DNA of 33,708 bases. Source: Zelonia costaricensis. Taxonomy: Eukaryota > Euglenozoa > Kinetoplastea > Trypanosomatida > Trypanosomatidae. The DNA is taken from contig JASAOO010003268.1 in assembly GCA_030849075.1 (NCBI GenBank), positions 1-33,708 of the forward strand. The letters are read 5' to 3'. A program made the translations under genes and the position numbers. The notes below the pieces were generated by a model. The model searched no databases. It was not told the DNA's origin and saw only the letters and a list, made by a program, of their open reading frames with translations. Of the stretch, positions 1-10,202 are shown in pieces (position 1 is the first letter of the stretch; each line of letters begins with the position of its first letter).

Positions 1-1920
1 CATCAGCCTCTTGTCGACGTGTGTGTCTGTGTCTGTGTTTGTGCGTAGGTTGTCCTTCTTGTGGTTTCGTGGTGTCTCGCACTTCCGCGCTGCCTTTCCT
101 TTCCTTCGCTCTCTCTCGCGCGCCGGTTCAACGCGACCCCGGCGCGATTCGATTGCAGCGTGACACAGCGCCTCACGCTCCTCCCGCCGCTCCTCCCACC
201 TACCCGCCTTCTTCCTCCGCCTTGCGACAATCCCCTCCACCACGACGAGGCACGGACACACCAGCGTATTCGATGCAACAGAGTACTCCAGTGAAGCGCG
301 AGAAGGACGCGGGGGGGGGGTGATAAAGAAGGGGGGAGATGAGGGCTGGTGACGGGAGCACGTGCATGCAATAGGGGGGAGAAGAGAGAAGACACAGACG
401 CTCGAGATGGAACCGATTGGCGAGCTCCAGAGAGCCTCAAGGACGTACCCATTCACGCGTGCATCACCCCCTCCCACACTACACCCCTCCCTCCCCTCCC
501 CATTCACCTCCATCCTCGATTCTCCTTGCACCAGCGTGCCTACGAAAAAAAACCGTACCTCGAGGAGGACTGCGGGACCGCCATGGAGGAGAATTGGGGG
601 GGGGGATGCGATGCCGCCGCGGGGGGAGGGGGTGATGGGGCCGGTCGGTCTCCAGGTGCGCAGCGCACTCGAGTAGAATACAAAACAGAGGAACGATGCC
701 ACAGCGCGGCACGGGTGGGAAAGGGGCGGGGGATGGAGAAGCGCAACGACTGGCAAGTGGACCACGCGGGGGAGAGAGGAAGGAAGGGGGGGGGTATCAT
801 GAATAGGGGCGAGAAGGATGGGGCCAGGGGGGACCAAAACGTCCTCTGTGAAGCGAGACTCCTCCACACAGAGAGAGAGAGAGAGACAGACAGAGTTGAA
901 CGGAGCGGGAGGGAGGAGGTGGGAGGTGAGAGGCCAAACCCTTAGACAGGGCAGATGGGGTGTGCCCCGTGGCTGGGGGACGTCGCAGGGGGTAGATAGG
1001 GGATGGGAGGAAAGAGGGAAAGGGGGGAGGCGAGGTGGCGACGCAAAGCTAAAAAAGGCTCGGAAAGAGACTCGATGCGGCACAGAGCGAAGGACGGAAG
1101 GACGGAACAAAAAAATCTCAGTGAAAAAGCAAAACAAAAAAGGAACAAGGTGAGGAGAAAGCGCGAGAGGTGACGCGAACCTCGCACTTCAGTGTCGCGC
1201 TTCGTAATAGTTTTTTTTTCTTTTCTCACGTGTGTGTGTATGTGTGTGTGTGCAGGTACGCGTCGTGCGCGTGGTGCCTTGACTAAGCGAAAGTGTCCGC
1301 ACCTGCCACATCGCGCGAGGTGCAGCGGTGGCCGCCCCCCCCGCCCCCCCCCCCTATCGGCCCGCCGCGTCTCTCCGCCCTTTCAGGCGCCTGGGCGCTC
1401 CGCTGCCGCGATAACGCACTTCATGAACTCTGACAAGGGGAAGAAAAAGAAGAAGAAAAGGCCGCGGTGCGCGAGGCAGTCGAGACGACGAGAGCGTCAG
1501 GCGGCGTGACGCGCACCACATGGGTATAAAGTTGTGGCGAGGCAAAGGAAACACGAAAGCAACGACGCGTGTGTGCCAAGGTGCACAGAAATAGGAGCCG
1601 AGAGAGAAGAAGGAGGGTGGGAGGAGGAGGGGGGGACGTGCGGACACACACCCCCGCCCGTGCCGGCGTGCTTGAGTGTCTGCACAATCGAGAAAAAGAT
1701 TCGAAGGCGACAGCGCCGCTATGGGAGCTCGAGTCTCCCTGTGCCCTCCGTTCACGAGCAGACCAGACGCACGGACTGAAGCGCACAGGCACGCACGTCC
1801 TTCAGTCTCCACCGCTGAAGCTTCTCCGCCACTCTTTCCACCTCGCCGATGCGGCTGTGAACGCACCGCACCTCTGTGCACAAACAACCAACGCCGTCTC
1901 CTCCCTCCGACTACTCCGCT

Positions 1921-1948
1921 CCACACACACACACACACATACACACAT
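1921..1948. repeat. CA dinucleotide microsatellite
   Basis: An almost uninterrupted CA run on the plus strand with one TA interruption, in the spacer downstream of transaldolase. It sits 60 bases from a GT run of opposite phase (2008-2049), so the two could pair as an imperfect inverted repeat in RNA. Confidence 0.9.
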
Positions 1949-2004
1949 GACCATCTCCCGCTGCGCTAGCCACACACACCCCATCACGCGTTGTCGCAGA
2001 TCCA

Positions 2005-2007
<3 letters not shown>

Positions 2008-2043
<36 letters not shown>

Positions 2044-2049
2044 GTGTGT
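2008..2049. repeat. GT dinucleotide microsatellite
   Basis: About 20 GT units on the plus strand with one GC interruption, about 105 bases beyond the transaldolase stop codon. On the mRNA it reads as a CA run in the 3' UTR. Alternating purine-pyrimidine tracts of this kind are common in Leishmania spacers and are length-polymorphic. Confidence 0.92.
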
Positions 2050-2152
2050 TCGATCATTTCCCGGAGTCGGCAATCACACGCGCCCCCCCCCTCCCACCAC
2101 ACCCGCCGCGGACTGCGCCGTTTCGTTTTGATTTGGTAGTTCCCTTCTGCAC

Positions 2153-3148
2153 TTAGATCTTCTCGCGAATCGCCGCGACAAGCTTCTGGGTGTCCTTGTG
2201 GAAGTTGCGGATGCCCTCCGCGAGCTTCTCAACCGCCATGGGGTCCTCGTTGTGCATAAAGAGGAACTCCGCCTGCGACAGCTCCGGCAGCTTCTCGATC
2301 TTCTCGCCCGTCTTGGCGGGGTCGAGCTTGCGGGTCAGCTTGCCCTCGCCGCCCGCAAGCTTCTCCAGCAGGTTGGGCGAGATGGTCAGCTTGTCGCAGC
2401 CGGCCAGCCCGGTGATCTCCTCCACGTTGCGGAAGGAGGCGCCCATGACGATCGTCTTGTACCCGTGCTGCTTGTAGTAGTTGTAGATCTTGGTGACGGA
2501 GATGACGCCCGGGTCGGCGTCGCCGATGAAGCTGTCCGCCTTCTCCGGCTCCGCCTTCTTGAACCAGTCGAGGATGCGGCCGACGAAGGGCGAGATGAGC
2601 GACACGTTCGCCTGCGCGCACGCCACGGCCTGGGCGAACGAGAAGAGCAGCGTCAGGTTGCACGAAATCTTCTCCTTCTCCAGCTCGCGGGCGGCCTGGA
2701 TGCCCTCCCAGGTCGAGGCAAGCTTGATGTAGATGCGGTCGCGCGAGATGCCGGCCTCCTCGTACATCTCGATAATAAGGCGCGCCTTCTGGATCATCTT
2801 CTCCTGGTCAAAGGAGAGCTTCGCGTCCACCTCGGTGCTGACGCGGCCCGGCACCACCTTCAGAATCTCCAGCCCGAAGCTCACGGTGAGCTTGTCGAGC
2901 GCCAACGCGATGACGTTCTCGTTCTCGTTGTCGCTCGTGTAGTGGTCCTTGTGCTTGCTGACGTTGGCCTTGGCGTACTCGATTGCCTCGGAGACGAGGT
3001 GCGCGTACTCGGGCAGCTGCGACCCGGCGAGCACGAGGGACGGGTTCGTCGTCGCATCCTCGGGGCGGAACTGCTCGAGCAGGCCGAAGTTGGCCGTGTC
3101 CGCGACGACGATCGTCATCTCGCGGAGCTGCTCCAGCTGAGATGGCAT
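2153..3148 (-). CDS. TAL: Transaldolase (331 aa)
   Basis: Class I transaldolase of the non-oxidative pentose phosphate pathway. It moves a dihydroxyacetone unit between sedoheptulose 7-phosphate and glyceraldehyde 3-phosphate, giving fructose 6-phosphate and erythrose 4-phosphate. The whole protein is one TIM barrel of normal family length. Visible active-site features are Asp17 in VADTANF, the TTNPSL segment (33-38), Glu106 in STEVDA, the Schiff-base Lys142 in IYIKLASTWEG, Asn164/Thr166 in CNLTLLFS, Ser186/Arg191 in ISPFVGR and Ser238/Arg240 in GASFRN. The start was chosen because it matches the usual transaldolase N-terminus and directly follows a strong trans-splice acceptor; the frame stays open upstream but encodes only low-complexity Pro/Ser/Thr. 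The C-terminus (IREKI) is not a canonical peroxisomal/glycosomal PTS1 and no PTS2 is seen, so a cytosolic enzyme is inferred. The stop is TAA. Confidence 0.97.
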   Translation of the reverse strand: MPSQLEQLREMTIVVADTANFGLLEQFRPEDATTNPSLVLAGSQLPEYAHLVSEAIEYAKANVSKHKDHYTSDNENENVIALALDKLTVSFGLEILKVVPGRVSTEVDAKLSFDQEKMIQKARLIIEMYEEAGISRDRIYIKLASTWEGIQAARELEKEKISCNLTLLFSFAQAVACAQANVSLISPFVGRILDWFKKAEPEKADSFIGDADPGVISVTKIYNYYKQHGYKTIVMGASFRNVEEITGLAGCDKLTISPNLLEKLAGGEGKLTRKLDPAKTGEKIEKLPELSQAEFLFMHNEDPMAVEKLAEGIRNFHKDTQKLVAAIREKI

Positions 3149-3150
3149 GG

Positions 3151-3215
3151 CTGCGTAATAGGAAAGAGAGGAGTGGGGGTGGTATAAAGGGGAAAGAGGA
3201 GGAGAGGGAGAGAGA
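3151..3215 (-). promoter_or_regulatory. Trans-splice acceptor of transaldolase
   Basis: Read on the minus strand, an almost pure C/T tract of about 55 bases (3161-3215) is followed by TATTACGCAG and then CC-ATG. There is no other AG between the tract and this CAG, so SL addition would leave only two native bases before the transaldolase start codon. The 39-base SL would supply the rest of the leader. The pattern is seen directly; use of the site is inferred. Confidence 0.6.
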
Positions 3216-4530
3216 TTGATGAGGCGGGCAGGGACGTGGGAAGCGAGAAGGTGCGGAGGTGTAGCGCGAATAGGAGCTGCCGTCGTCGTCGTCGTGGTGG
3301 TGACGGCGCGGGTTGAGTGGTGGGGAGGAGGGGAGCAGAAGCAGGGAGTTGGAGGAGAGAGGGGGGTGGGTGGATCGATAGTTGGGGCTCTACAAGACGC
3401 GCAGTGTCCTCCCCCCGTCGCAGCAACTGCAGCTTCGACAGCCGAGGGAAGCGACGGGACGGGGAGCGGCCGCAGGGGAGGGATGAGCTGCGTGAGCTGC
3501 ATCGAAGCCGGCGCGGGTGAGGGATGGGGCAAGGCACGAAACGTGAAACCACGCCAACGCTTTCTTCCGCTGCCCCAGGAGTCGCGCTCGGTGGTGCGCT
3601 GCAGCCTCAACTTCCCAGACCGCTCGCGAATGCGAAAGTGCAAACCGAAGTCGGGGTTTCAACAGTGGGTGGGGGGGGGGGTGACCCACACGCCGCCCTT
3701 CCGCCGCCCGTGAGTGTTCTCCTTTTTGATGACATCAACTTGCTCCTCTTTCCTTACCTTCTACCTACCCTGTTCCGTCTCGCAGCACGCCGCGCTGCTA
3801 TCACGACATCATGTGTGCCGCGCTTCCTCTTCTTCTCGCTCGATTCACTTCCTCGTGCGTATGGAGATGTGCAGACCCAACTTCGAGCACTGGCGGCCCA
3901 CACCATGAGAGGCACAGAGCGAGAGAGCGAGCGAGCGAGAGTGGCAGAGGAGTACCAAAAGAGAAACACGCGCCGGGGTGCGTGAGATCGACATCAAGAA
4001 CAGAAAAGAAAGAAAGCGAGGGCACAACTTGAGTGTCTTCGTGAATCGACAAAGCACACATCGCTTACACACATGCACAACTGCCAAGAAACACGACCAC
4101 TCATCTCAGTGGGCCAACGCGTGTTTCAGAGCACCGCGAACCCTCTCCTCAGCAAACCGACAACAACGGATGCACGCACGAACATGCCTACCCACGCACA
4201 CATACGCACCCTCCCATACGCACCACGCGATACGCGAAAGGTGGGGGGGGGAAGCGGAGGCAGATGCACATTGGGATCGCCGGTTTCTAAAGCACGCGAG
4301 CAGACACACGCACACTCACGTACAGCGCCGAAACACCGGCGCCGAGAAGAAGCAGAAGTCGGGAGAGAGAGAAGGGGGCACAACTTGAGGGAGGGAGGCG
4401 GAGGGGGGAGATGGGGCAGACGTCGTGGAGCGGGCACACCTCGAGCTCAGCGTGCCGTGTTTGTGCGAGGTGCGGCACCGAGGTGATCGCAGAGGGAGGG
4501 AGGGAGGGAGGGGGGAGGGGGACTGGTCGA
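3216..4530. other. Spacer between the SH3BGR-like gene and transaldolase
   Basis: About 1.3 kb with no supported gene. It holds GA/GC-rich low-complexity sequence, a plus-strand G run at 3671-3681, a plus-strand pyrimidine-rich patch around 3690-3850, CA-rich stretches near 4180-4230 and 4300-4320, and a GGGA repeat block at 4492-4520 just beyond the stop codon of the upstream gene. It is expected to contain that gene's 3' UTR and the transaldolase splice region. Confidence 0.65.
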
Positions 4531-6474
4531 CTACGCCGGTGACACGGTGTACACCGGCGGGGGCTGCCGACGGTGGCCGTTGCGCGCTGGTGGTGTGCCG
4601 GCAGTGGGCGAGTTGCGGCCCCGCGCCGGCGCACGCTCGCCGGAGGCCGCTGCCGGTGGCGATTGGGGGTGGGACGTTGGTGGTGTGCCGTCCTTCGGCG
4701 CAAGAGCCGGGAGGCGTGGCACCCCCGCACAGGCGCCCGCAGTGCTCTGTGAGGCTCGCGGCGGCGCGGCAGCAGCGGAGGCACCGGAGGAGGACGTGGA
4801 CGGTGACAGCCCGGTGCTCGCACCGACGACACCGTTGGACCGTGGAATGGGCGGTGGCGGGGGCAGCATGCGCGGCCGCTGCGGCCCCTCCTCCTCCCCC
4901 TCCCTCTCTACGACCCGCTGCGACACGCGACGAGCGGTGGCGAGCTTGGAGTCCGGCGACGGTGGCGGCGGTGCGCCTGCGACGGCGGTAGTGACCGCAG
5001 TCGTCGCAGTGGTCGAGGCCGCCGTGCGTGTCGCGGCGACGCGCGGCGACGTGGCGGCGCGAGCTGGGGCCGCGAGCTTCCTGTCCGTCGGCCTCTCCAC
5101 CTCCGCCGCATCACCCGGGGGGCGCTGCGTAGTCGCACTGGTCCGCGAGGGGCTACTCGCCAGCACGAGCGGCTCCGCGGCGAGGCCCGCCTTGCGGCGC
5201 CCGTACGCCTCGACTACACGCGGGCGCAGCACGCGGCAGCCCGACTCCAGCAGCTTCGTGTCGAGCTCCCCGCAGTCTTCGAGCTCCTGCACGGTGGGAA
5301 AGTCGCCAATCAGCTTCTTGTCCACAAACAGCATCGGCGGTGACGGGGTGCTCTGCTTGCCTGTGTTGCTGGCGTAGAGCCGGCGCAGCCGCTGCTGGAA
5401 GAAGGGGTTGTCGGCGACGTCCATGGTGTGGTGCGGGATCAGCTTAAGAAAGAGCATGTTCTCCATCTGCCGGCAGCGATCCCGCACGGCGCGGTCGCCT
5501 GTCATGCTGGTCCTGAAGAAGAGCACCTGACCTGGGCCGTAGCGCGACAGCGCGGAGTTGAACATCGAGGTCTCCTCGCCGTACTCGTAGTAGAGCATAT
5601 CCGCCTGCTTCTCTTCGAACGCCGCCAGCTCCTCCGGAGTCGCCTGCTTCAGCGCCGACAGCAGCGGCTCCTCATCATCCACCAGATCCGTGACAGCGTC
5701 AGCCTCGTCTGCCGGGGCGGCGCCCTGCGTCGCAGCACGCGTGGCGGAGGGGGGCGAGGGTGGGACCGTGATGGGCGGTGGCAGCGTGCGGTTCGGTGCA
5801 CCGTCGATGACCCGTCGCGTGGAGCGGCGCTCCGGCCTGACCAGCACTTTAGCCGCGCCGCCGGCATCGCTGGCGCCGCTCGACTCGGAGTTCGATGCGG
5901 CCAGCACGAGCGGCGCACTGGAGGACTGCCGTGAGGCGTCGCGCTGCAGGGCCGGCGTGGATGCGTTGCGGGCATCTACGACGTCGCCATCGCTGCGACT
6001 ACGCCGGCTGAGGCTGTTGGACGTGCTGTGCCGCGACGCCGCCGCAGCTGAGTGGCCCTCGGTGGGCTGCACCACTGCGGGAAGTTCACCTTGCGAGGGA
6101 GCGTCACGCGGAGCGGGCCTCGAAGTGCCGTCGAGGTCGCGGCGGTGGCCTGCCGACGCCGCGGCCTCTGCGGTCGGTGCCGGCGCCCTCTGGCGTGGTG
6201 GGGGCGGTGGCAGGTATGACGGATTCGCAGCCGCGGATGTGGTGGCGGTGGACGAGGAGGATGTGCGGCGCGTGCCGGTGTCTGCCGCAGCCGCCTTGGC
6301 AGCATCCTTGGCCGCCTCGCTGTTGGCGTACTCGATGGCCTCGTCGATGGTGAGGCGGCGCTGAGCCACAAGGAAGGCGCAGTTATCGCGCAGATCAAGG
6401 TCCGCCGTCGGGCACGCGAGCTCCAGGACGCGCCTGGTGAGGTGCTCCGGCGGGAACAAGGAGGACTGCGCCAT
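4531..6474 (-). CDS. SH3BGR/glutaredoxin-like thioredoxin-fold protein, disordered arms
   Basis: A 647-aa protein of unknown function. Residues about 1-60 are predicted helical (LTRRVLELA, LTIDEAIEYA). Residues 61-265 are Ala/Ser/Thr/Pro/Arg-rich and probably disordered. Residues about 316-410 resemble the SH3BGR branch of the thioredoxin fold: strand VLFFRTSMTG, a helix with Arg/Gln/Met, then IPHHTMDVADN, the cis-proline-like SPPMLFVDKKLIGDF and a closing acidic helix. Where a redox glutaredoxin has CxxC, this protein has TSMTG, so thiol-disulfide activity is unlikely and a binding role is more plausible. Residues 430-647 are again low complexity with Pro runs that could bind SH3/WW or profilin-like partners. 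The start is the first ATG downstream of candidate splice acceptors; the frame extends 11 codons further but only to a GTG. The stop is TAG. The domain call is by motif recognition, not search. Confidence 0.85.
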   Translation of the reverse strand: MAQSSLFPPEHLTRRVLELACPTADLDLRDNCAFLVAQRRLTIDEAIEYANSEAAKDAAKAAAADTGTRRTSSSSTATTSAAANPSYLPPPPPRQRAPAPTAEAAASAGHRRDLDGTSRPAPRDAPSQGELPAVVQPTEGHSAAAASRHSTSNSLSRRSRSDGDVVDARNASTPALQRDASRQSSSAPLVLAASNSESSGASDAGGAAKVLVRPERRSTRRVIDGAPNRTLPPPITVPPSPPSATRAATQGAAPADEADAVTDLVDDEEPLLSALKQATPEELAAFEEKQADMLYYEYGEETSMFNSALSRYGPGQVLFFRTSMTGDRAVRDRCRQMENMLFLKLIPHHTMDVADNPFFQQRLRRLYASNTGKQSTPSPPMLFVDKKLIGDFPTVQELEDCGELDTKLLESGCRVLRPRVVEAYGRRKAGLAAEPLVLASSPSRTSATTQRPPGDAAEVERPTDRKLAAPARAATSPRVAATRTAASTTATTAVTTAVAGAPPPPSPDSKLATARRVSQRVVEREGEEEGPQRPRMLPPPPPIPRSNGVVGASTGLSPSTSSSGASAAAAPPRASQSTAGACAGVPRLPALAPKDGTPPTSHPQSPPAAASGERAPARGRNSPTAGTPPARNGHRRQPPPVYTVSPA

Positions 6475-6482
6475 GGTCGCAG

Positions 6483-6545
6483 TCTGTGCAGCGCAAACGG
6501 AACACACTCAGGCACACACAACGAAGAAAACAAAGAGAAGGAAGG
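6483..6545 (-). promoter_or_regulatory. Trans-splice acceptor region of the SH3BGR-like gene
   Basis: On the minus strand a pyrimidine-rich stretch (roughly 6521-6545) is followed by two possible acceptors, an AG about 31 bases before the ATG (CCTGAG) and a CACAG nine bases before it. Neither leader would contain an earlier ATG, which supports the start at 6474. Confidence 0.5.
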
Positions 6546-9500
6546 AGCTCCAGCCCAGCGACGGGTGTCGGTGTTGGAAGGTCTGGAGAGGAACGGGGAG
6601 GAGAAGGAAGAGGGGGGTTGCAGCCGCACACGGAAGGGGATGCACCGCCAGAGTGACCCCGAGTGCGCGATGCAGCACGCGGAAGGGGAAGTCGACGCAG
6701 CCGTACACACAAAGACGGATGAGGAGGTGAGAACGAGCGACGAGGCAGGGAAGCGAACGTGCGTACACGCACAGAAGAGGGAAAACTAATGAGTCAAAGT
6801 TGAAGGGAAGAAGTGTGGGGAGGGGGGGACAAACGTGCGGTGGTGCGACACGGCTGCACACACCTTGACATGCAACGGCTTGTACCCACACCCAAACACA
6901 CACACACAAGCTCGCACAGTCGGGCCAGCGAGGGGGCCCGCAAGAGGACACAACCAGGCAAGCAGCGGAGGGCGAGAAAGAGAGAGAAAGGAGGTGGCAA
7001 CAAGTCAACGCGGGACGCAAACCAAGAGAACTGGCAGAAAGCGTCACGGAGAACAGAAGAAGAAAAACACAGAAGTCAATCAGCGAGCGGTACACCCCAA
7101 ACGAGCACCAGCACAGCACACGTCAACACAGACGGAGAGAGAGAGAGACGGAGAAGGGGCGAGGAGCAGCACCAAACAGAAACAGAAGGCGAAGTTGTGG
7201 TTGTGTATGGGCGACTTGCGAGCAGAGCGAACGAGAAGAAGAGTGCGGGGCGGGGGGAAGGGGTTTGTGGTGGTGATGCTCTCGACGCAGAGGCACAAGT
7301 CACAGCACCGCCGAAACTCGGTTGGGACGCGCAGAGAAGCGAAGACGGGGAAAACAGCGAGCAGAAAAGAAAAGAACGAAGTACGATGGGGGGAAGGGGG
7401 AAGGGTTGCGTGGACGCGTGTGCGTTTCTGGGTATGTGGGTGTGCGTGCGTCTCTGTGCGAGCAAGCCGCTGGCAAACGTCGAGGACAAGGGGGGGTGCA
7501 CGCGCAACGTTCCTCTTCGGACAGAAAGCAAGAAAGACGGAGAAATGGAGGAGGACGAGGAGAAGGGAGCGGCTTGCAGGGCGGACCGGGAATTCTCTGA
7601 CGATGCTAGAGATCCCTTTGCAGGCACACAGCTCTGAGGTCGGACGAGATGCGGGGGAAAAAAACTGGAAAAAAAAAAAGAGGCGATGATGCAAAGTGCG
7701 TGTGTGCGCCCAACGTGAGCGCACGACCCAACGCAACGGTCAGCCAGGAAGAGCGGACGGGACGCAGCTCCTAACCCCCCAAATCCCCCGCAGTCCCACT
7801 TCACGTGTTTGGTTTGTTTCTCTCGTACGTCCAGGTCTGGGTGTGTGTGAGTAGGGGCGGGGGTTGCTCTCTCTCTCTCTCGCTCTCGCTCTCTTCCCCC
7901 GCTGTCCGTGTAGAGTGCTGCTGCGATGACCGCGTGCGGGCGGATGCTGTCACAGACACACACACCGCCGTAAACACGATCTGCGAGAAGGTGAGGATGG
8001 AGAACAAAGAGGCCAGAATGGGGAGAAGGGAACGCCGACAACGAACAACGTGACGAGTTTAGCTCAGACTGACGCTTGATGCCGACAGCACCTTCGACGC
8101 AGCCGTCGCTGATGTTTTCTCCGCTCCTCTTCTCGTTTTTTTCTTTCGTACTTTTTTTTATTTTTTGCGTTTCCGTTCGGCACGAGAGGCGCCCGTGGAG
8201 GGAGGAGGGCCCGCTTTGACGTGCCGTGTAACCGCTCCGTCGGTCCCGGTGCGGACGCTGCAACTCCGCCTCGCCCACGGCACTCGGCCTCGCCGCCGCG
8301 GAAACCAGTACGTCGAGCCGTCGGGCTGTGCCGTGGCGGGCGGGGAGGGGGGTGAACACGCACGCACGCGATGGCAGCTCGACCAACACCAATAATCAAA
8401 AAAAAATGGAGCCGAATGTCGTGCCGGGCACACCAGCAGCAGCAGCAGGCGTGGCGAGGTGGCACAGGTCCGCGCTCGTACACAGACGCGCACCGCGTGG
8501 GCTGTTGTTGTCGCCCTCGTTGCGGAGGTAAAGGGAGGGAGAGGTCGATGGTGGTGGGGAGGTTGAGAAGCAGAACGAGGGAATATGTGGAGTCGGAGGA
8601 GGCGACGGCAGAGGTGGTTGGTGCGACTTCTTCGAGGAGTGGGGCGAGGGAGGGAGTGGTTGCCAGCAGTGCCACACAGCTCAGCGGTGGTGGGGGGGGG
8701 GGAAGGCGGGAGTTGTGGCACAGTTGAAACAGCGCATGGAGGAGACGCAGCGGGCACGCACTGCCGCGCTCCCAAACTGGTACACGTGACAAGGGAACGG
8801 GCGGCGAGAGTGATGCCGCGGTGGGCGAGCGGGGGCACGCTCACGGGGGGAGGGAGGGAGGGGGTGGTGCGTGTGTGAGACGGGTCAAGCCTGGCAAGGG
8901 CTTGGTGCGAACTCGCCCTGTAGGGAGTGCCGCCGCGGAGTCCGCCGACGCACCGCAGCGTGGCAGCGGCGCAGTGCGTCATGTTTCTCGTCTTTTTCCT
9001 TCTTCCTATCTGTGTTGTGCGTAGCGCCCCTTTGCTGTTGTGCGGTGTCGGTTGCGTCTTTTCCTTATCTGTTGTGTGTGTCTTTGAGGTTGGCATGAAC
9101 GTGGTGGAGGGGAACAGGGATGGGAGGGGGGCAGCAGCCGTGCTGCTCTGAGGCAGGCTGCACGGGGAGGGAAGGGGAGGGGATGCGCTGCACAGCGAGG
9201 AGGGGGGGGGGGGCAGCGGGCATCAGGGGCGGTGGGCAGGGAAAGGAAGGAGGATGCGGTTCGAGGTGGAAGTTGAAAAGGGAGGGGGCGCAGGTGAACA
9301 ATGCGGGCACGGAGAAGCACGCCAACAGAGACGTGGTGACCCACACACACACACAGAGAGAGAGAAAGGCTGGGGAAGAGGGAAGGGCAGCACGCGGCAG
9401 CCATCGCGTCTTCTCCTCTTCCATCGGGAAACGACGCCGCACCGCAACATCGCGGTGACGCCAGCACCGAGGGCACAACGGAGAAGACAGCATAGCGAAA

Positions 9501-10202
9501 AACAACAACACAAAACAACAAAACGCGGCCGTCAGAGAGGGATGTGCGTGAACCAGCCCCCCCCCCCCTCCGTACAACGGTGTGGTGAGATGGTTCAGCC
9601 TTGGATGCGAGGCAGCAGGAGGGGCGGTGGCGGGGACGAGAGGTGAAACCCGAGACGGAACCACAGAGGGAAAAGGGGGGGTAGCGCACCTCAACTCAGC
9701 GCGCACGGTCACGCGTCCTCTGCTGGACGCCGGTGTCGGGCGGGGGTGGGCGTAGGGACGGACAGGTGCGGGACGGTGCTGTGGGGCCTGTGGAGGGCCC
9801 CTCCCAGTATGCAGGAACGGGAGGCCGCGGCCCCCCCCGCCTCTACAGCGCCAGCAGCGACACAGCACCTCGTCTCCTCACTCCCACCGCCTCCCTTCCC
9901 GCGGCATCCGCACCGCGCTCGACACCCGCACATCGACCTTCCCTCCACAGAGACCTCCCCCACTTGCATGCCACGCTAGAACCTCCTCGTGTATAAGAGG
10001 CGAGGCGAAGTCGTAGAGCGGGGAGTGCGGTGAGCACGACTGCAGGCACGTCGCGCGGCCTGAGTGGCGCATGCGAGGCACGCGACGAGAACATGGGGGA
10101 CGTGAGTAACAACGGCCGACAGGGCTCGTTGTCGTCGGCGAGGAAACGCGGCCCTTTTTGCTCCCGCTGCCTATGGAGCCACGGCGCCTCCCTCCTCTTC
10201 CC
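6546..10202. other. Long non-coding spacer, 3.7 kb
   Basis: No gene is supported on either strand. The plus strand is largely purine-rich (for example 6940-7700), so the coding strand is C/T-rich over long distances. Other content: a CT run at 7869-7897, a T-rich block at 8137-8167, a G run at 8692-8702, a G run at 9202-9213, a C run at 9557-9568 and CA/GA dinucleotides near 9343-9365. Open frames here give only biased compositions such as Leu/Ser/Cys/Phe- or Arg/Glu/Lys-rich strings. It probably holds the long 3' UTR of the small upstream ORF or of the VPS13 transcript, plus the 5' UTR of the gene at 4531-6474. Confidence 0.6.
9202..9213. repeat. Homopolymeric G run (12)
   Basis: Twelve consecutive G on the plus strand, i.e. 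a C run on the transcribed RNA. One of several runs of at least ten G or C found only in spacers of this window. Confidence 0.9.

Larger units (their letters stand above)
1..2152. other. Low-complexity 3' flank downstream of transaldolase
   Basis: No convincing gene is visible. The stretch is made of purine-rich blocks on the plus strand (pyrimidine-rich on the coding strand), homopolymeric G runs at 311-320 and 596-605, a GA run near 870-892, C runs at 1335-1354, and CA/GT microsatellites at 1921-1948 and 2008-2049. Open frames here translate to biased Arg/Ser/Pro or Cys/Val-repeat strings with no domain look and often no ATG. It is best read as the 3' UTR of the transaldolase mRNA followed by intergenic DNA leading to the next gene on the minus strand, which lies outside the window. 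Confidence 0.7.

Noticed and set aside
2198..3187. Long plus-strand frame opposite transaldolase
   Set aside because: Shadow of the transaldolase gene; Leu/Arg/Val/Asp-biased with no family resemblance.
3149..3643. N-terminal extension of transaldolase by up to 165 residues
   Set aside because: The outermost codon is TTG, the text is low-complexity Pro/Ser/Thr, and a strong splice acceptor lies just before the normal start, so the extension would not be in the mRNA.
6508..7119. 203-codon minus-strand frame with apparent hydrophobic segments
   Set aside because: The Leu/Phe/Ser/Cys content simply reflects the pyrimidine-rich splice region; it is not a credible membrane protein.
6813..7637. 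274-codon plus-strand frame rich in Arg, Glu, Lys
   Set aside because: It is a product of the purine-rich plus strand in a spacer, runs against the transcription direction, and shows no domain.
7869..7897. CT run as a trans-splice acceptor for a hidden plus-strand gene
   Set aside because: No coding frame with a domain follows on the plus strand, and every supported gene is on the minus strand.
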